A stretch of 64,000 bases of DNA from Tenacibaculum sp. 1_MG-2023. Lineage in GTDB: Bacteria; Bacteroidota; Bacteroidia; Flavobacteriales; Flavobacteriaceae. Made by a program: the position numbers and the translations under genes. Of this stretch, positions 45,261-55,645 are shown piece by piece; within the stretch, counting starts at the first letter, position 1, and the number at the start of each line of letters is the position of its first letter. The stretch spans positions 1-64,000 of the forward strand of contig NZ_JAUORH010000003.1 of NCBI RefSeq assembly GCF_030547425.1, given 5' to 3'. Below the pieces are notes generated by a model that made no database searches, had not been told where the DNA came from, and was given only the letters and a program-made list of their open reading frames with translations.

Positions 45261-46457
45261 ATGAACTTACACGAATATCAAGGTAAAGAAATATTAAGCA
45301 GTTTTGGCGTTCGTATTCAACGCGGAATTGTTGCAAATACTCCAGAAGAAGCTGTTGAAGCAGCAAAGAAATTAACAGAAGAAACAGGTACAGGTTGGCA
45401 CGTAATTAAAGCTCAAGTACACGCAGGTGGTCGTGGAAAAGGAGGTGGAGTTAAGTTAGCTAAAAACTTAGACGAAGTAAAAAGCATTTCTGATGATATT
45501 TTAGGAATGATGTTAGTAACTCCTCAAACTTCAGCAGAAGGAAAGTTAGTTAACCAAGTGTTAATTGCTGAGGATGTATATTATCCTGGTGATAGTGAGC
45601 CAGATGAATTTTATATGTCAGTTTTATTAAACCGTGCTACTGGTAGAAACATGATTATGTACTCTACTGAAGGAGGTATGGATATTGAAACAGTGGCAGA
45701 AGAAACTCCACATTTAATTTTTACAGAAGAAATTGATCCTGCAACAGGATTATTGCCTTTCCAAGCTCGTAAAATTGCTTTTAACTTAGGTTTAAGCGGT
45801 GGAGCTTTAAAAGAAATGGTAAAATTTGTTACTGCTTTATATACTGCATACATCAAGTCTGATTCTTCGATGTTTGAAATTAACCCAGTATTAAAAACAT
45901 CTGATGATAAAATTATGGCAGTAGATGCTAAAGTATCGTTAGATGAGAATGCATTATACCGTCATAAAGATTATGCAGCAATGCGTGATTTACGTGAAGA
46001 AAACCCTATTGAGGTTGAAGCGAAAGCTGCAGGATTAAACTATGTAGATTTAGATGGTAACGTTGGATGTATGGTAAACGGAGCTGGTTTAGCAATGGGA
46101 ACTATGGATTTAATTAAGCAAGCAGGTGGTGATCCAGCTAACTTCTTAGATGTTGGTGGTACTGCAGATGCACAACGTGTTGAAACTGCTTTCGGAATTA
46201 TTTTAAAAGATCCTAATGTAAAAGCTATCCTAGTAAACATTTTTGGAGGAATCGTTCGTTGTGATCGTGTTGCTCAAGGTGTTGTAGATGCTTATAAGAA
46301 TATGGGAGACAAAATTAATGTGCCTATTATTTGTCGTTTACAAGGAACAAATGCTAAAGAAGCAAAAGAATTAATTGACAACAGCGGAATGGAAATTATC
46401 TCAGCTACTGAGTTCCAAGAAGCAGCCGATAAAGTAGGAGAAGTTTTAAACGCTTAA
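45261..46457 (+). CDS. sucC: succinyl-CoA synthetase beta subunit (ADP-forming)
   Basis: SucC pairs with SucD to convert succinyl-CoA to succinate with substrate-level phosphorylation in the TCA cycle. The 398 residues begin MNLHEYQGKEILSSFGV and show the ATP-grasp lysine region VIKAQVHAGGRGKGGGVKLA, EINPVL, and the C-terminal DVGGTADAQRVETAF and IFGGIVRCD. SucD is not next to it, as in many flavobacteria. A terminator follows. Confidence 0.97.
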   Translation: MNLHEYQGKEILSSFGVRIQRGIVANTPEEAVEAAKKLTEETGTGWHVIKAQVHAGGRGKGGGVKLAKNLDEVKSISDDILGMMLVTPQTSAEGKLVNQVLIAEDVYYPGDSEPDEFYMSVLLNRATGRNMIMYSTEGGMDIETVAEETPHLIFTEEIDPATGLLPFQARKIAFNLGLSGGALKEMVKFVTALYTAYIKSDSSMFEINPVLKTSDDKIMAVDAKVSLDENALYRHKDYAAMRDLREENPIEVEAKAAGLNYVDLDGNVGCMVNGAGLAMGTMDLIKQAGGDPANFLDVGGTADAQRVETAFGIILKDPNVKAILVNIFGGIVRCDRVAQGVVDAYKNMGDKINVPIICRLQGTNAKEAKELIDNSGMEIISATEFQEAADKVGEVLNA

Positions 46458-46485
46458 ACTACCTTTTAATTCTTAGTTAGAATAT

Positions 46486-46518
46486 AAAAAAACCTCACTG
46501 TTATAGTGAGGTTTTTTG
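46486..46518. terminator. bidirectional terminator after sucC
   Basis: AAAAAACCTCACT and AGTGAGGTTTTTT pair around GTTAT between two convergent genes, with T runs on both strands. Confidence 0.85.
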
Positions 46519-46552
46519 TTTTAAATAAGGTAGTTTAAAGTTTTAAAGGACT

Positions 46553-47176
46553 TTACCTGTTTAGGACACCTATTATTTCTGGAGCATAATATTCTCCTCT
46601 AAATGTAAAATAGTTTCCATTAGGTCTAATAATAATATAACTGTAACAAGGATATTGGAATTTAAAAAATGTTTTTTCTATGATTGATTCTTTATCTGGA
46701 TACCAAGAAAAGTAATCATTAAAGTTATTAACTGTACGTGTGTCTTTAAAAATAAAAAACTGAGATATATTTTCTTTATTCTTTAATTCTTGAACGAAAC
46801 GCTTAAAGTTTTTAATACTAGCTTTGCTCCAAGGGTTGTTTGCAATATAACAGTTGTCTTGTTTTGGGAAATAATTAATAATAATAGTTTTTGTTGAGTC
46901 AATTTTTTCATCAGACAAATAAAAAAGATATTTTTTAATTTTATTATGGGTGTTAATATCAATTCTTCCATGTTTTCTTTTAGCAACTTTTATTAAGGCT
47001 ATTGTAGTTGAATCTTCTTGTATTTGGAAATGAAAAAAATGTTCATTTTTTTCGTTTGAAAAATATGTTTCCTTAGTAAGTTTAATAAAGTCTTCATTAA
47101 GAAAAATAGTATCTTTTAATTGAGCGTAAGAGTTCAAAGAAATAAAAATAATGAGTGAAGTTAAAAATTTTAGCAT
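46553..47176 (-). CDS. secreted protein of unknown function
   Basis: The 207-residue protein has a signal peptide (MLKFLTSLIIFISLNSYA, then Q) and no family that I recognise. It is rich in Phe, Tyr, Lys and Asn. Segments such as STKTIIINYFPKQDNCY and FRGEYYAPEII suggest an alpha/beta fold, and there are two cysteines. It follows uvrB by 32 bp on the same strand and could be read through from it. No function can be proposed. Confidence 0.7.
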   Translation of the reverse strand: MLKFLTSLIIFISLNSYAQLKDTIFLNEDFIKLTKETYFSNEKNEHFFHFQIQEDSTTIALIKVAKRKHGRIDINTHNKIKKYLFYLSDEKIDSTKTIIINYFPKQDNCYIANNPWSKASIKNFKRFVQELKNKENISQFFIFKDTRTVNNFNDYFSWYPDKESIIEKTFFKFQYPCYSYIIIRPNGNYFTFRGEYYAPEIIGVLNR

Positions 47177-47208
47177 TTTTCTAGTAAAAATATATAATTT
47201 TTATAAAA

Positions 47209-49197
47209 CTACAATTTTTCTTTCAAAATCTCAATTTCATCTCGTAATTGTGCTGCTACTAAAAAGTCTAAAGCTTTGGCAGCTTCTTCCATTTGCTTGC
47301 GTTTAGTACGAATACGTTTTTCTATTTCTTGTTTAGGTAGGTATTCCAACTCTTGTTCAGCAGCTTTTTGTGCCACATTATCATAATGATACGAGGTAAT
47401 AGCATTTTTAGATAGCGTATTGTCTATCTTTTTATTGATTTGTGTTGGAGTAATTCCGTGAGTGGTATTGTAATTAATTTGTTTTTCACGTCTGCGATTG
47501 GTCTCGTCAATGGTGAGTTGCATACTGTTGGTAATTTTGTCAGCATACATAATCGCTCTACCGTTTACATTACGAGCAGCGCGTCCAACGGTTTGTGTTA
47601 ATGATCTGTGTGAACGTAAAAAACCTTCTTTGTCAGCATCTAAAATAGCCACTAACGATACTTCTGGAAGGTCTAATCCTTCCCTTAAAAGGTTAACTCC
47701 AATAAGTACATCGAATAATCCTTTACGCAAATCTTGCATAATTTCTACACGTTCTAAGGTATCTACATCAGAGTGAATGTAACGACAGCGTACTTGAATT
47801 CTAGTTAAGTATTTAGCTAATTCTTCAGCCATTCGCTTAGTTAGTGTAGTAACCAAAGTACGTTCATCTTTTTCTACACGGATTTGAATCTCTTCAATTA
47901 AGTCATCTATTTGATTTAAGCTAGGACGAACTTCAATTTCTGGGTCTAACAATCCCGTAGGTCGAATTACTTGTTCTATAAACAAACCTTCGGTTTTTTG
48001 TAGTTCATAATCAGCTGGGGTTGCCGACACATAAATAACTTGATTTTGTAAAGCTTCAAATTCTTCAAACTTTAGTGGACGGTTATCCATTGCAGCAGGT
48101 AATCGGAATCCGTATTCTACCAAGTTTTCTTTACGACTTCTGTCTCCACCATACATCGCGTGAACTTGTGGTACGGTAACATGGCTTTCATCAATTACCA
48201 TTAGATAATCATCAGGAAAATAATCTAACAAACAGAAAGGCCGGGTACCTGCTTCTCGTCCGTCTAAATAACGAGAATAGTTCTCAATTCCTGAGCAATA
48301 CCCCAATTCACGAATCATTTCTAAGTCGAACTCAGTTCGCTCTTGTAAACGTTTTGCTTCTAAATGTTTTCCTATTTCTTTAAAATAATCTACTTGTTTC
48401 ACCATATCCTCCTGAATTTGATGAATGGCGTTTTGTAGTATGTCAGGAGATGTTACGAATAAGTTAGCAGGATAAATATTGAGTTTATCTAAACGTGTAA
48501 TGACTTCGTTGGTTTCAATATCAAAGGTTTCAATTTCTTCTATTTCATCTCCAAAAAAATGAATTCTATATCCATTATCTCCATAAGAAGGATAAATGGT
48601 AACAACATCACCTTTTACCTTAAACGTTCCACTTTTTATTTCAACTTCTGTGCGAGCATATAAACTGGTAACTAAGCGATGTAAAAATTTGGTACGAGAA
48701 ATTTGTTGGTCAACTTCAATAGTAATAACATTTTTTTTGAATTCAGTCGGATTTCCAATACCATACAAACAAGATACTGAGGCTACTACTAACACATCTC
48801 GACGTCCTGAAAGTAGGGAAGAAGAGGTGCTAATTCGTAAGCGTTCTATCTCATCGTTGATGGATAAGTCTTTTTCAATGTAGGTTCCTGTTACAGGAAT
48901 ATAAGCTTCTGGTTGATAGTAATCATAATATGAAACGAAATACTCCACAGCATTGTTTGGAAAGAACTGTTTGAACTCAGAGTACAACTGAGCAGCCAAG
49001 GTTTTGTTATGAGCCAAAACAAGTGTTGGTCGTTGTACTTCTGCTACTACATTGGCTACCGAGAATGTTTTACCAGAACCTGTAACACCTAAAAGTGTTT
49101 GATATCTTTCATCGGCTAAAATTCCGTTTGAAAGTTGTTTAATGGCTTGAGGTTGATCCCCTGTTGGTTTAAATTCTGAGTGTAATTCAAAGTTCAT
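47209..49197 (-). CDS. uvrB: excinuclease ABC subunit B
   Basis: UvrB is the helicase-like damage-verifying subunit of nucleotide excision repair. The 662 residues have Walker A in GVTGSGKTFSVANV (near 38-51), the beta-hairpin region YYDYYQPEAYIP, DESHVTVPQ, the helicase motif VGRAARNVNGRAIMYAD, and the C-terminal UVR motif (about 620-655, LDFLVAAQLRDEI) that contacts UvrC. Length and start are standard. Confidence 0.97.
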   Translation of the reverse strand: MNFELHSEFKPTGDQPQAIKQLSNGILADERYQTLLGVTGSGKTFSVANVVAEVQRPTLVLAHNKTLAAQLYSEFKQFFPNNAVEYFVSYYDYYQPEAYIPVTGTYIEKDLSINDEIERLRISTSSSLLSGRRDVLVVASVSCLYGIGNPTEFKKNVITIEVDQQISRTKFLHRLVTSLYARTEVEIKSGTFKVKGDVVTIYPSYGDNGYRIHFFGDEIEEIETFDIETNEVITRLDKLNIYPANLFVTSPDILQNAIHQIQEDMVKQVDYFKEIGKHLEAKRLQERTEFDLEMIRELGYCSGIENYSRYLDGREAGTRPFCLLDYFPDDYLMVIDESHVTVPQVHAMYGGDRSRKENLVEYGFRLPAAMDNRPLKFEEFEALQNQVIYVSATPADYELQKTEGLFIEQVIRPTGLLDPEIEVRPSLNQIDDLIEEIQIRVEKDERTLVTTLTKRMAEELAKYLTRIQVRCRYIHSDVDTLERVEIMQDLRKGLFDVLIGVNLLREGLDLPEVSLVAILDADKEGFLRSHRSLTQTVGRAARNVNGRAIMYADKITNSMQLTIDETNRRREKQINYNTTHGITPTQINKKIDNTLSKNAITSYHYDNVAQKAAEQELEYLPKQEIEKRIRTKRKQMEEAAKALDFLVAAQLRDEIEILKEKL

Positions 49198-49202
49198 TCA
49201 AC

Positions 49203-49244
49203 AAAAATACGGATAGTTTATGTGAAAAACTATCCGTATTTTTT
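49203..49244 (-). terminator. intrinsic terminator in front of uvrB
   Basis: AAAAATACGGATAGTTT and its complement pair around a short loop, with T runs on both strands. It ends the two-gene T9SS cargo transcript before uvrB. Confidence 0.8.
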
Positions 49245-49261
49245 ACAATTATTTATGGTTT

Positions 49262-51874
49262 TTACTTTCTCAATAAAGAAAAATGCCCAGTCTTTTTTCT
49301 TACTTTTCCATTGGAATCAATTAGCTCAGCGTTATACCAATAATCATTTGTAGGTAAGGTCGTGCCATTGTATACGCCATCCCAACCTGTGTGATTTTTA
49401 TCAGTAATTTCATTAATGAGTTTTCCGTAACGATTAAATATTTGGACTTTTACAATATCGTAATAATCGTTATTAACTCCTAATACTTTCCATGTGTCAA
49501 AATACCCATCACCGTTTGGTGTAAAGTGACGTTGAAAGTAAATAGTTGAAATTTGGTTTGATGTAGTAATTCCACATCCATTTCGGTCTCTAATAGATAT
49601 TGAGTTTAATCCAGGAGGAATATCAGTAAAGGTATATGTTAGATTTTCATTTTCTTTAACAAAGTCGCTAAGATTTGTGCTATTTAAAGCATATTCGTAG
49701 TCACCAATTCCATCAACAGTGATTTCAATTTTATTACTTACAGGATTGCCTTGATCGTCTACTGATTTAATGTTTACAATTAATGCTTGGTTGGACTCTT
49801 TAACAAGAAATGTGTTATATCCCATGCAATATTTAGAAATATTAGGGTATTTCCTATAGGCCTCAACTTTATATTTTCCTGCAGAATTAGCGTTGTAAAT
49901 ATTTGATGTTTCATTAGAAATCAAGTTTCCATTTAAATACCATTTATAAGTGTCGGTTGGGTTTCCTGTGTCAGCATTTAAAGGGATTGTATGTAGTTGA
50001 GGGTTTGACTTTGGGTTGTCAATACATAAAATAAGATCATTTAAATTTCCTTGAGGTTTAGGAAGATTTTCAACATGTACATTAAACTTACCTATGCTTT
50101 CGCAAGCATTATTGTGTCTTGATATAACTCTTACAAATATTTCTGAGTTATCGGTGAACAAATCATCGTTATAAGGTGAGATAATTTTATTTATTTGTAA
50201 AGAAGCATCGATAGCTGTTTTGTAAAATTCAATCAAATGTGTAGTGTTAGTTAAAGCACCGTTAGATTTTGTAATAATATCATCCCTTTTCATGTCGAAA
50301 TCAAAAAAGGCATTTTGACTTCCTATACTTTGAGTAGCATTTAGGTTTAAAGCATTAGTGTCTAACTCACAAGAATACATATCATCAAATGTACTCAAGC
50401 CTGAGGAATTAACAGTTAGGCCTAGGCTTCCTGTATTAAAACATTGTGTTGTGTTATCTATAATTTTTACAAGTAATGTTTGACTAAATGGAGTTGTATT
50501 AATATAGTTTTGTGGCGATGTTATAGGTATGTTGTTATTAAAATCAGTTTGATTTTCAAAAAACAATACTGTTATATTTGTAGCATTGTTTGATATTTCA
50601 GCCTCTTTGATTTTTAAATTAAATGTAGTGAAACCATCAGTAGGGTTGGCATCAAAATCACATTGTTGATATGGTGGTATTGTAACAAAATCAGGAATAG
50701 GTGTTATAATTAGGTTAAAGCTGGATGCAGTATTTAAGCAACCAACATTATTCTCAACTCTTACAAAGATTGCTTGAGTGTCTTTTGTTGTATTAGTAAA
50801 AAGAGTGTTTTTATTTATAGGATTTAAATCATTTTGTGCATCAGAAAGACTTTGGTGATAACTCACCATATGTGTATTGGGGTCTAATGCTCCTAAAATT
50901 TCACTGTCTTTAGAAGATAATAAAAACGAACTATACAAACCATCAGTATTATTTCCACTATAAGTATCATCACATACAACATAATCTGATGGTTGAGTAA
51001 TATTAATATTATTGTTTACAATAATATCATAATCGGTTACAGAGAAACATTCAGAGTTTATGTTTGTTAACCTCACAAATATTTTTTGAGGGTTACTTGT
51101 GTTTTTAAAAGCATTTGGAGTTACTATAGGGTTTGTGTTGGTTTGAGCATCATTATTACTTAGATGGTAACTAATTTTTACATCTGTTTGTCCATTTAGT
51201 ATTGAGTTACTATTAATAGTCAAATCAAAATTTGTACTGTTGTCAAAAGTACCATCACTATCACATTCTTCTAAGTCGTACGATTGACCAACTGTTGGAG
51301 AATTGATTGTAGGAGGTTTGTTAAAAGTAGCTGTACCTGTCCAATCAATTTTAAAGCTACTGTTACCTATAGGTCTATCAATAACTAGAAAATAAGAATC
51401 ATTATCATTTACATCAAATGCACTAACAAAGCTATTACCTAGAGAACCAGGTCCTTCAGAAATGTCAGTTTCAGAACTCCTAATACCTGTTAGGTTACTT
51501 CCTTGGTTACTTGCAGCTGGATTTGTTGTAGAGCATCGAATGGCTTGTCCTATGTTTCCACAATTTACATTTGGACCAAATATAAAAAAATCAAAATCGA
51601 TGTTAATGTCAGTATTATGGCTACCGTCAGCATTAGTTGGGGTTAGGGTAAAGCTTAATGTACCTCCTTTATCAATTTTAATTTTAATCCATAAACTATT
51701 ATTCTCTTGACTAGAACAAGTATTAGATCCTGAAAGTTCTTGAATACCTACCCCTGTCGCGTTTAAGTTTTGAAAACCACTATTACCACAAACAACAATA
51801 GCATCAGAACAATCATTTTGAGAAAATAGAGATACGTAAGTAAACAATAGATTTAAGATAATTAATTTTTTCAT
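49262..51874 (-). CDS. T9SS type B sorting-domain protein, second in pair
   Basis: The 870-residue protein is a cargo of the type IX secretion system. It has a signal peptide (about 1-19) and a jellyroll-like first domain starting with CSDAIVVCGNSGFQNL. Repeated beta-sandwich modules follow (about 190-600), each ending in a phrase like IFVRVENN, and then an Ig-like region. The type B sorting domain fills the last 85 or so residues: HFTPNGDGYFDTWKVLG, IFNRYGKLI, GWDGVYNGTTLPTNDYWY. The last 270 residues are nearly identical to those of the gene at 51885. It starts 10 bp after that gene. Confidence 0.9.
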   Translation of the reverse strand: MKKLIILNLLFTYVSLFSQNDCSDAIVVCGNSGFQNLNATGVGIQELSGSNTCSSQENNSLWIKIKIDKGGTLSFTLTPTNADGSHNTDINIDFDFFIFGPNVNCGNIGQAIRCSTTNPAASNQGSNLTGIRSSETDISEGPGSLGNSFVSAFDVNDNDSYFLVIDRPIGNSSFKIDWTGTATFNKPPTINSPTVGQSYDLEECDSDGTFDNSTNFDLTINSNSILNGQTDVKISYHLSNNDAQTNTNPIVTPNAFKNTSNPQKIFVRLTNINSECFSVTDYDIIVNNNINITQPSDYVVCDDTYSGNNTDGLYSSFLLSSKDSEILGALDPNTHMVSYHQSLSDAQNDLNPINKNTLFTNTTKDTQAIFVRVENNVGCLNTASSFNLIITPIPDFVTIPPYQQCDFDANPTDGFTTFNLKIKEAEISNNATNITVLFFENQTDFNNNIPITSPQNYINTTPFSQTLLVKIIDNTTQCFNTGSLGLTVNSSGLSTFDDMYSCELDTNALNLNATQSIGSQNAFFDFDMKRDDIITKSNGALTNTTHLIEFYKTAIDASLQINKIISPYNDDLFTDNSEIFVRVISRHNNACESIGKFNVHVENLPKPQGNLNDLILCIDNPKSNPQLHTIPLNADTGNPTDTYKWYLNGNLISNETSNIYNANSAGKYKVEAYRKYPNISKYCMGYNTFLVKESNQALIVNIKSVDDQGNPVSNKIEITVDGIGDYEYALNSTNLSDFVKENENLTYTFTDIPPGLNSISIRDRNGCGITTSNQISTIYFQRHFTPNGDGYFDTWKVLGVNNDYYDIVKVQIFNRYGKLINEITDKNHTGWDGVYNGTTLPTNDYWYNAELIDSNGKVRKKTGHFSLLRK

Positions 51875-51884
51875 AGTGTGTGAT

Positions 51885-54734
51885 TTATTTTCTAAGTAGA
51901 GAAAAATGCCCTGTCTTTTTCCTTACTTTTCCATTGGAATCAATTAGCTCAGCGTTATACCAATAATCATTTGTAGGTAAGGTCGTGCCATTGTATACAC
52001 CATCCCAACCTGGGTGATTTTTATCAGTAATTTCATTAATGAGTTTTCCGTAACGATTAAATATTTGGACTTTTACAACATCGTAATAGTTATTGTTTAC
52101 TCCTAATATTTTCCATGTGTCAAAATTCCCATCACCGTTTGGTGTAAAGTGACGTTGGAAGTAAATAGTTGAAATTTGGTTTGATGTAGTAATTCCACAT
52201 CCATTTCGATCTCTAATAGAGATTGAGTTTAATCCAGGAGGAATATCAGTAAAGGTATATGTTAGATTTTCATTTCCTTTAACAAAGTCGCTAAGATTTG
52301 TGCTATTTAAAGCATATTCGTAGTCACCAATTCCATCAACAGTGATTTCAATTTTATTGCTTTCTGGACTATCTCGATCGTCTACTGATTTAATGTTTAT
52401 AACTAATGCTTGGTTAGACTCTTTTACAAAAAATGTGTTGTATCCTAGATATGAGGTAGAAATATTAGGATGTTTTCTATAAGCTTCGACTTTATATTCT
52501 CCAGAAGCATTAGCATTGTAAGTAGGAGATGTTTCACCTGAAATTAATTTGTTATTTAAGTACCATTTATAGGTGTCCGTTGGATTCCCTGTATCAGCAT
52601 TTAAATGAATTCTCTTTGGTTGAGGGTTTGTTCTTGGATTATCGACACATAAAATTAAGTCATTAAGGTTTCCTTGTGGTACAGGAATTTTTTCTACAAA
52701 AATTTTAAAACTCCCAACGGCTTCACAAGATGTAGCTCCTTTGTTTGAAATTCTAACATATACATCAGAATTATCGGTAAATAAGTCATCTTGGTATGGA
52801 AGTACAATTTGATTTGTTTGTAATGATGCGTCCTTTGCTGTTCTATAATATTGGAAATCATGAGTAGTATCAGACAATGTTCCTCCAGAGCTATTAATTA
52901 TTTTTTGAGTTTTTAAAGAAAAATCAAAAAAACCGTTGTTAGTACCAACACTAAATTTAGCATCAGGATTAGATGCGTTTTGATCTAATTCATGAATGTA
53001 TTCATTGGTGTATGAAGTTAACCCTGTAGGGTTTACCTGTAAATTGACAACATCAGTTTGGTAACATTGTGTAGTATTGTTTGTAACTCTTACAGTTATA
53101 GAATGATTTATGGTTGCTAAATTAGTATAGTTATTTTTGTTAAGAGGTGTTGAAAAACTAGTGTCAGATGTTTCAAAAAAATCTATTGTAACCTCAGAAA
53201 GGTTTTTTACTAATGCTTTTTCTAGTATTTCTAGGTTGAAAGTTGTAAATCCATCAATGGTATTGTTATCAAAATCACATTGAATATATGGAGGTAATGT
53301 GTTAATTGTAGGCTTTGGTTCAAATGTAATTTGAACTTTACCGGTATATGTTTTTTTACAATAAGAGTTAGATTCTATTTGTATTTCATACAAACCACTG
53401 CCATAATTAATATTGTCAATTGTTAAAACCCTTGTATTAGCTACTTCTGTTCCATCTTTAAACCATGTATATGTATCACTAGGGTTGTTCTTTTCTGGTT
53501 GAATTTGATAACTTTCTCCAATGCAAAAAATTTGATTGCTATTGTTTAAAACTTCATTATTAGCAAGGTTTATTAGCTTTACAGGGGCAAAAAATGATTG
53601 GATAAAAGGAGGTAGTCCTTGTGAAGACCTTGCCCCGCCAAGACTAACAGCATTTGATGTAAACTGAATGTCTGTAGCATTGTCTTCGGGGTTTTCTATG
53701 GCTCCTAAATGATTTCTTTCAGGAATGGAAGCATAAATTTTTCCGTTAGGGGCCAGTTGTAAGGCTCCTCTATAACCTTGCTCTTGATGAACTTGAGTTT
53801 TAGTTTGTGGAATATTAGAGTCTAACAAATCATATTGAAAAATTCTAAAAGAATTACTGTTTTCATGATATAAAGAAGTATATAGTTTTGTTGATTGTTG
53901 TGAAAACTCAACGCCATAAGGGGATCCATCAATTGGGCTATCTGTAAGAATTAGACCATTAGAATCTACTTTACCCGTAGCATTATCAAAATTGTATAAT
54001 ACTAATCTTCCACTTCCGTCATTAGTAAAATCAGCTAATGCTACCTTAGTTCCATCGGGAGATACTTTTAAGTATCCTCTTTTATCTCTTAAAAAATATG
54101 AAGAAGTTGAGATTATTGGGTTTGTTGAATCTACTCCATTTTTATCAATTTTATAGGCGTAAAAAGTATTTTGTACTATAGATAAAGCCCATATTTCTTT
54201 ACAATCTTTTCCTTGTACAGCAGTAACTTTCTCCGACCATTCAAAATCTCTACTATCAGCTAAGTTTACGGGGCCAGAAATAATTTCTCCACCATTACCT
54301 TTTGAAATATCTATAGTATAAAATTTAAATCCAGGATTATCTGGGTAGGGAAGGTTTCCTATAAAGTTGGTACCCACGGTAAATATATAATAAAGGTTTT
54401 TATCTTCAGGGTTAGGGACAATTAAACCTGATTGTGAGCTTGATGGGTTTCCTTGAAGGTTATCTGCTAAACCACCACTAGAATAATGCATTAACTCGTG
54501 ATTTTTTGTCCAAACATTAATTCCATCTGAATAAAATAATAAGTTACCATTTTCGTCTGAAATGGTTGAACAACCTTCGTCTGTTTTTAGTAGCCCGTCA
54601 TTTAATGTTACTGGATTTCCTGAGTTGAAATCCAGTCCTGCATTATTCCCAAAATACCAAATATTTGCTTCTTTTTGGCTATATGAAGAAATAGAAACTA
54701 TAAAAAAAAGTGCTAGAAGTAGTTGTTTTTTCAT
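51885..54734 (-). CDS. T9SS type B sorting-domain protein with beta-propeller N-terminus, first in pair
   Basis: The 949-residue protein has a signal peptide (about 1-20), an N-terminal propeller-like region (about 25-380, EANIWYFGNNAGLDFNSGNP, NGKIYASIPERNHLGAIE) and a PKD-type module (DTYTWFKDGTEVANTRVL). Beta-sandwich modules like those of the neighbour follow, and the type B sorting domain at the end has HFTPNGDGNFDTWKILG. It is the first gene of a two-gene unit with 49262. It is probably a large secreted or surface-bound adhesin or gliding-associated protein; that is inferred from family habit. Confidence 0.9.
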   Translation of the reverse strand: MKKQLLLALFFIVSISSYSQKEANIWYFGNNAGLDFNSGNPVTLNDGLLKTDEGCSTISDENGNLLFYSDGINVWTKNHELMHYSSGGLADNLQGNPSSSQSGLIVPNPEDKNLYYIFTVGTNFIGNLPYPDNPGFKFYTIDISKGNGGEIISGPVNLADSRDFEWSEKVTAVQGKDCKEIWALSIVQNTFYAYKIDKNGVDSTNPIISTSSYFLRDKRGYLKVSPDGTKVALADFTNDGSGRLVLYNFDNATGKVDSNGLILTDSPIDGSPYGVEFSQQSTKLYTSLYHENSNSFRIFQYDLLDSNIPQTKTQVHQEQGYRGALQLAPNGKIYASIPERNHLGAIENPEDNATDIQFTSNAVSLGGARSSQGLPPFIQSFFAPVKLINLANNEVLNNSNQIFCIGESYQIQPEKNNPSDTYTWFKDGTEVANTRVLTIDNINYGSGLYEIQIESNSYCKKTYTGKVQITFEPKPTINTLPPYIQCDFDNNTIDGFTTFNLEILEKALVKNLSEVTIDFFETSDTSFSTPLNKNNYTNLATINHSITVRVTNNTTQCYQTDVVNLQVNPTGLTSYTNEYIHELDQNASNPDAKFSVGTNNGFFDFSLKTQKIINSSGGTLSDTTHDFQYYRTAKDASLQTNQIVLPYQDDLFTDNSDVYVRISNKGATSCEAVGSFKIFVEKIPVPQGNLNDLILCVDNPRTNPQPKRIHLNADTGNPTDTYKWYLNNKLISGETSPTYNANASGEYKVEAYRKHPNISTSYLGYNTFFVKESNQALVINIKSVDDRDSPESNKIEITVDGIGDYEYALNSTNLSDFVKGNENLTYTFTDIPPGLNSISIRDRNGCGITTSNQISTIYFQRHFTPNGDGNFDTWKILGVNNNYYDVVKVQIFNRYGKLINEITDKNHPGWDGVYNGTTLPTNDYWYNAELIDSNGKVRKKTGHFSLLRK

Positions 54735-54784
54735 TTAAATGGAATTAATTATATAAATAAAACAACTAAACTACATAAAACCCT

Positions 54785-55633
54785 CTATAAATCTCGTTTT
54801 TTTAACAAAGCATATGATGAATAAATAAAAATAGTTGTCCAAATTAATACAATTACGATGTTAAATAAACTAACAGAGTAATCTTTCGTGAAGTTTTCTC
54901 CTATTTGATTTGCAACTGATTTAACTGCACCTAATCTTGTAAAAGGTTCTTTAATTAAGTTAGCCATTGACTCTAGAGGAAAAAACTGCATAATTGAGTT
55001 GACTGCTTCATCAACACCAGTTTTTATATTTCTAAATGTCCAATATAAATATCCTTTAATTAAACTTTCTACAATTAACCAAACAATCATAGCCGCTACA
55101 GCAAAGGCAGATCGTTTAATTAAGACTCCTAAAAACAAACCAAAAGAGAAAAAGCCTAAAAGTTTAATGAAAAAAGCAAATAAATAACCCAAGTCTGAAA
55201 ATATGATAGAAATTTCATTAAAATCAGAATATATAGCACCAAGAATTAATGAAACAGCAAAAACAAAAACGGTGGAAATAAGAGAAAAAGCTATAACAGT
55301 ATAAAATTTTGAAAGAATAAATTCTTTTTTGCTTAATCCATCAATTAAGTTTTGTTTTAAAGTTTTATAACTGTATTCGTTAGCCATCATAGAAACAATA
55401 ACTAGTAATAAAAAGAATTTAAAAATAGCGGCCATATAGGTGTTAAAGTGCCAGATATATGGAAAATTAAAAATTCCTTGTTCAGCTAAATGAAACTTAA
55501 TAGGGCCTATATCAAATTTTATTGCTGCAATTAAAGCAATTGAGGTCAATAAAGCGAAATATATAATAGAAAGAATTTTGCTAGCTCTGTTATATTTTAA
55601 TTTATGAATTTCTATATTTAAAAGTCGTAACAT
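54785..55633 (-). CDS. ABC-2-type exporter permease
   Basis: The 282-residue membrane protein has about six hydrophobic segments and the cytoplasmic YSYKTLKQNLIDGLSKKEFI coupling-type loop near residue 90. This fits ABC-2 permeases of the NatB/YhcI group. It starts 12 bp after the ATPase gene, so the two make a complete exporter half. The substrate is unknown. Confidence 0.88.
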   Translation of the reverse strand: MLRLLNIEIHKLKYNRASKILSIIYFALLTSIALIAAIKFDIGPIKFHLAEQGIFNFPYIWHFNTYMAAIFKFFLLLVIVSMMANEYSYKTLKQNLIDGLSKKEFILSKFYTVIAFSLISTVFVFAVSLILGAIYSDFNEISIIFSDLGYLFAFFIKLLGFFSFGLFLGVLIKRSAFAVAAMIVWLIVESLIKGYLYWTFRNIKTGVDEAVNSIMQFFPLESMANLIKEPFTRLGAVKSVANQIGENFTKDYSVSLFNIVIVLIWTTIFIYSSYALLKKRDL

Positions 55634-55645
55634 GGTGTTGTAGGT

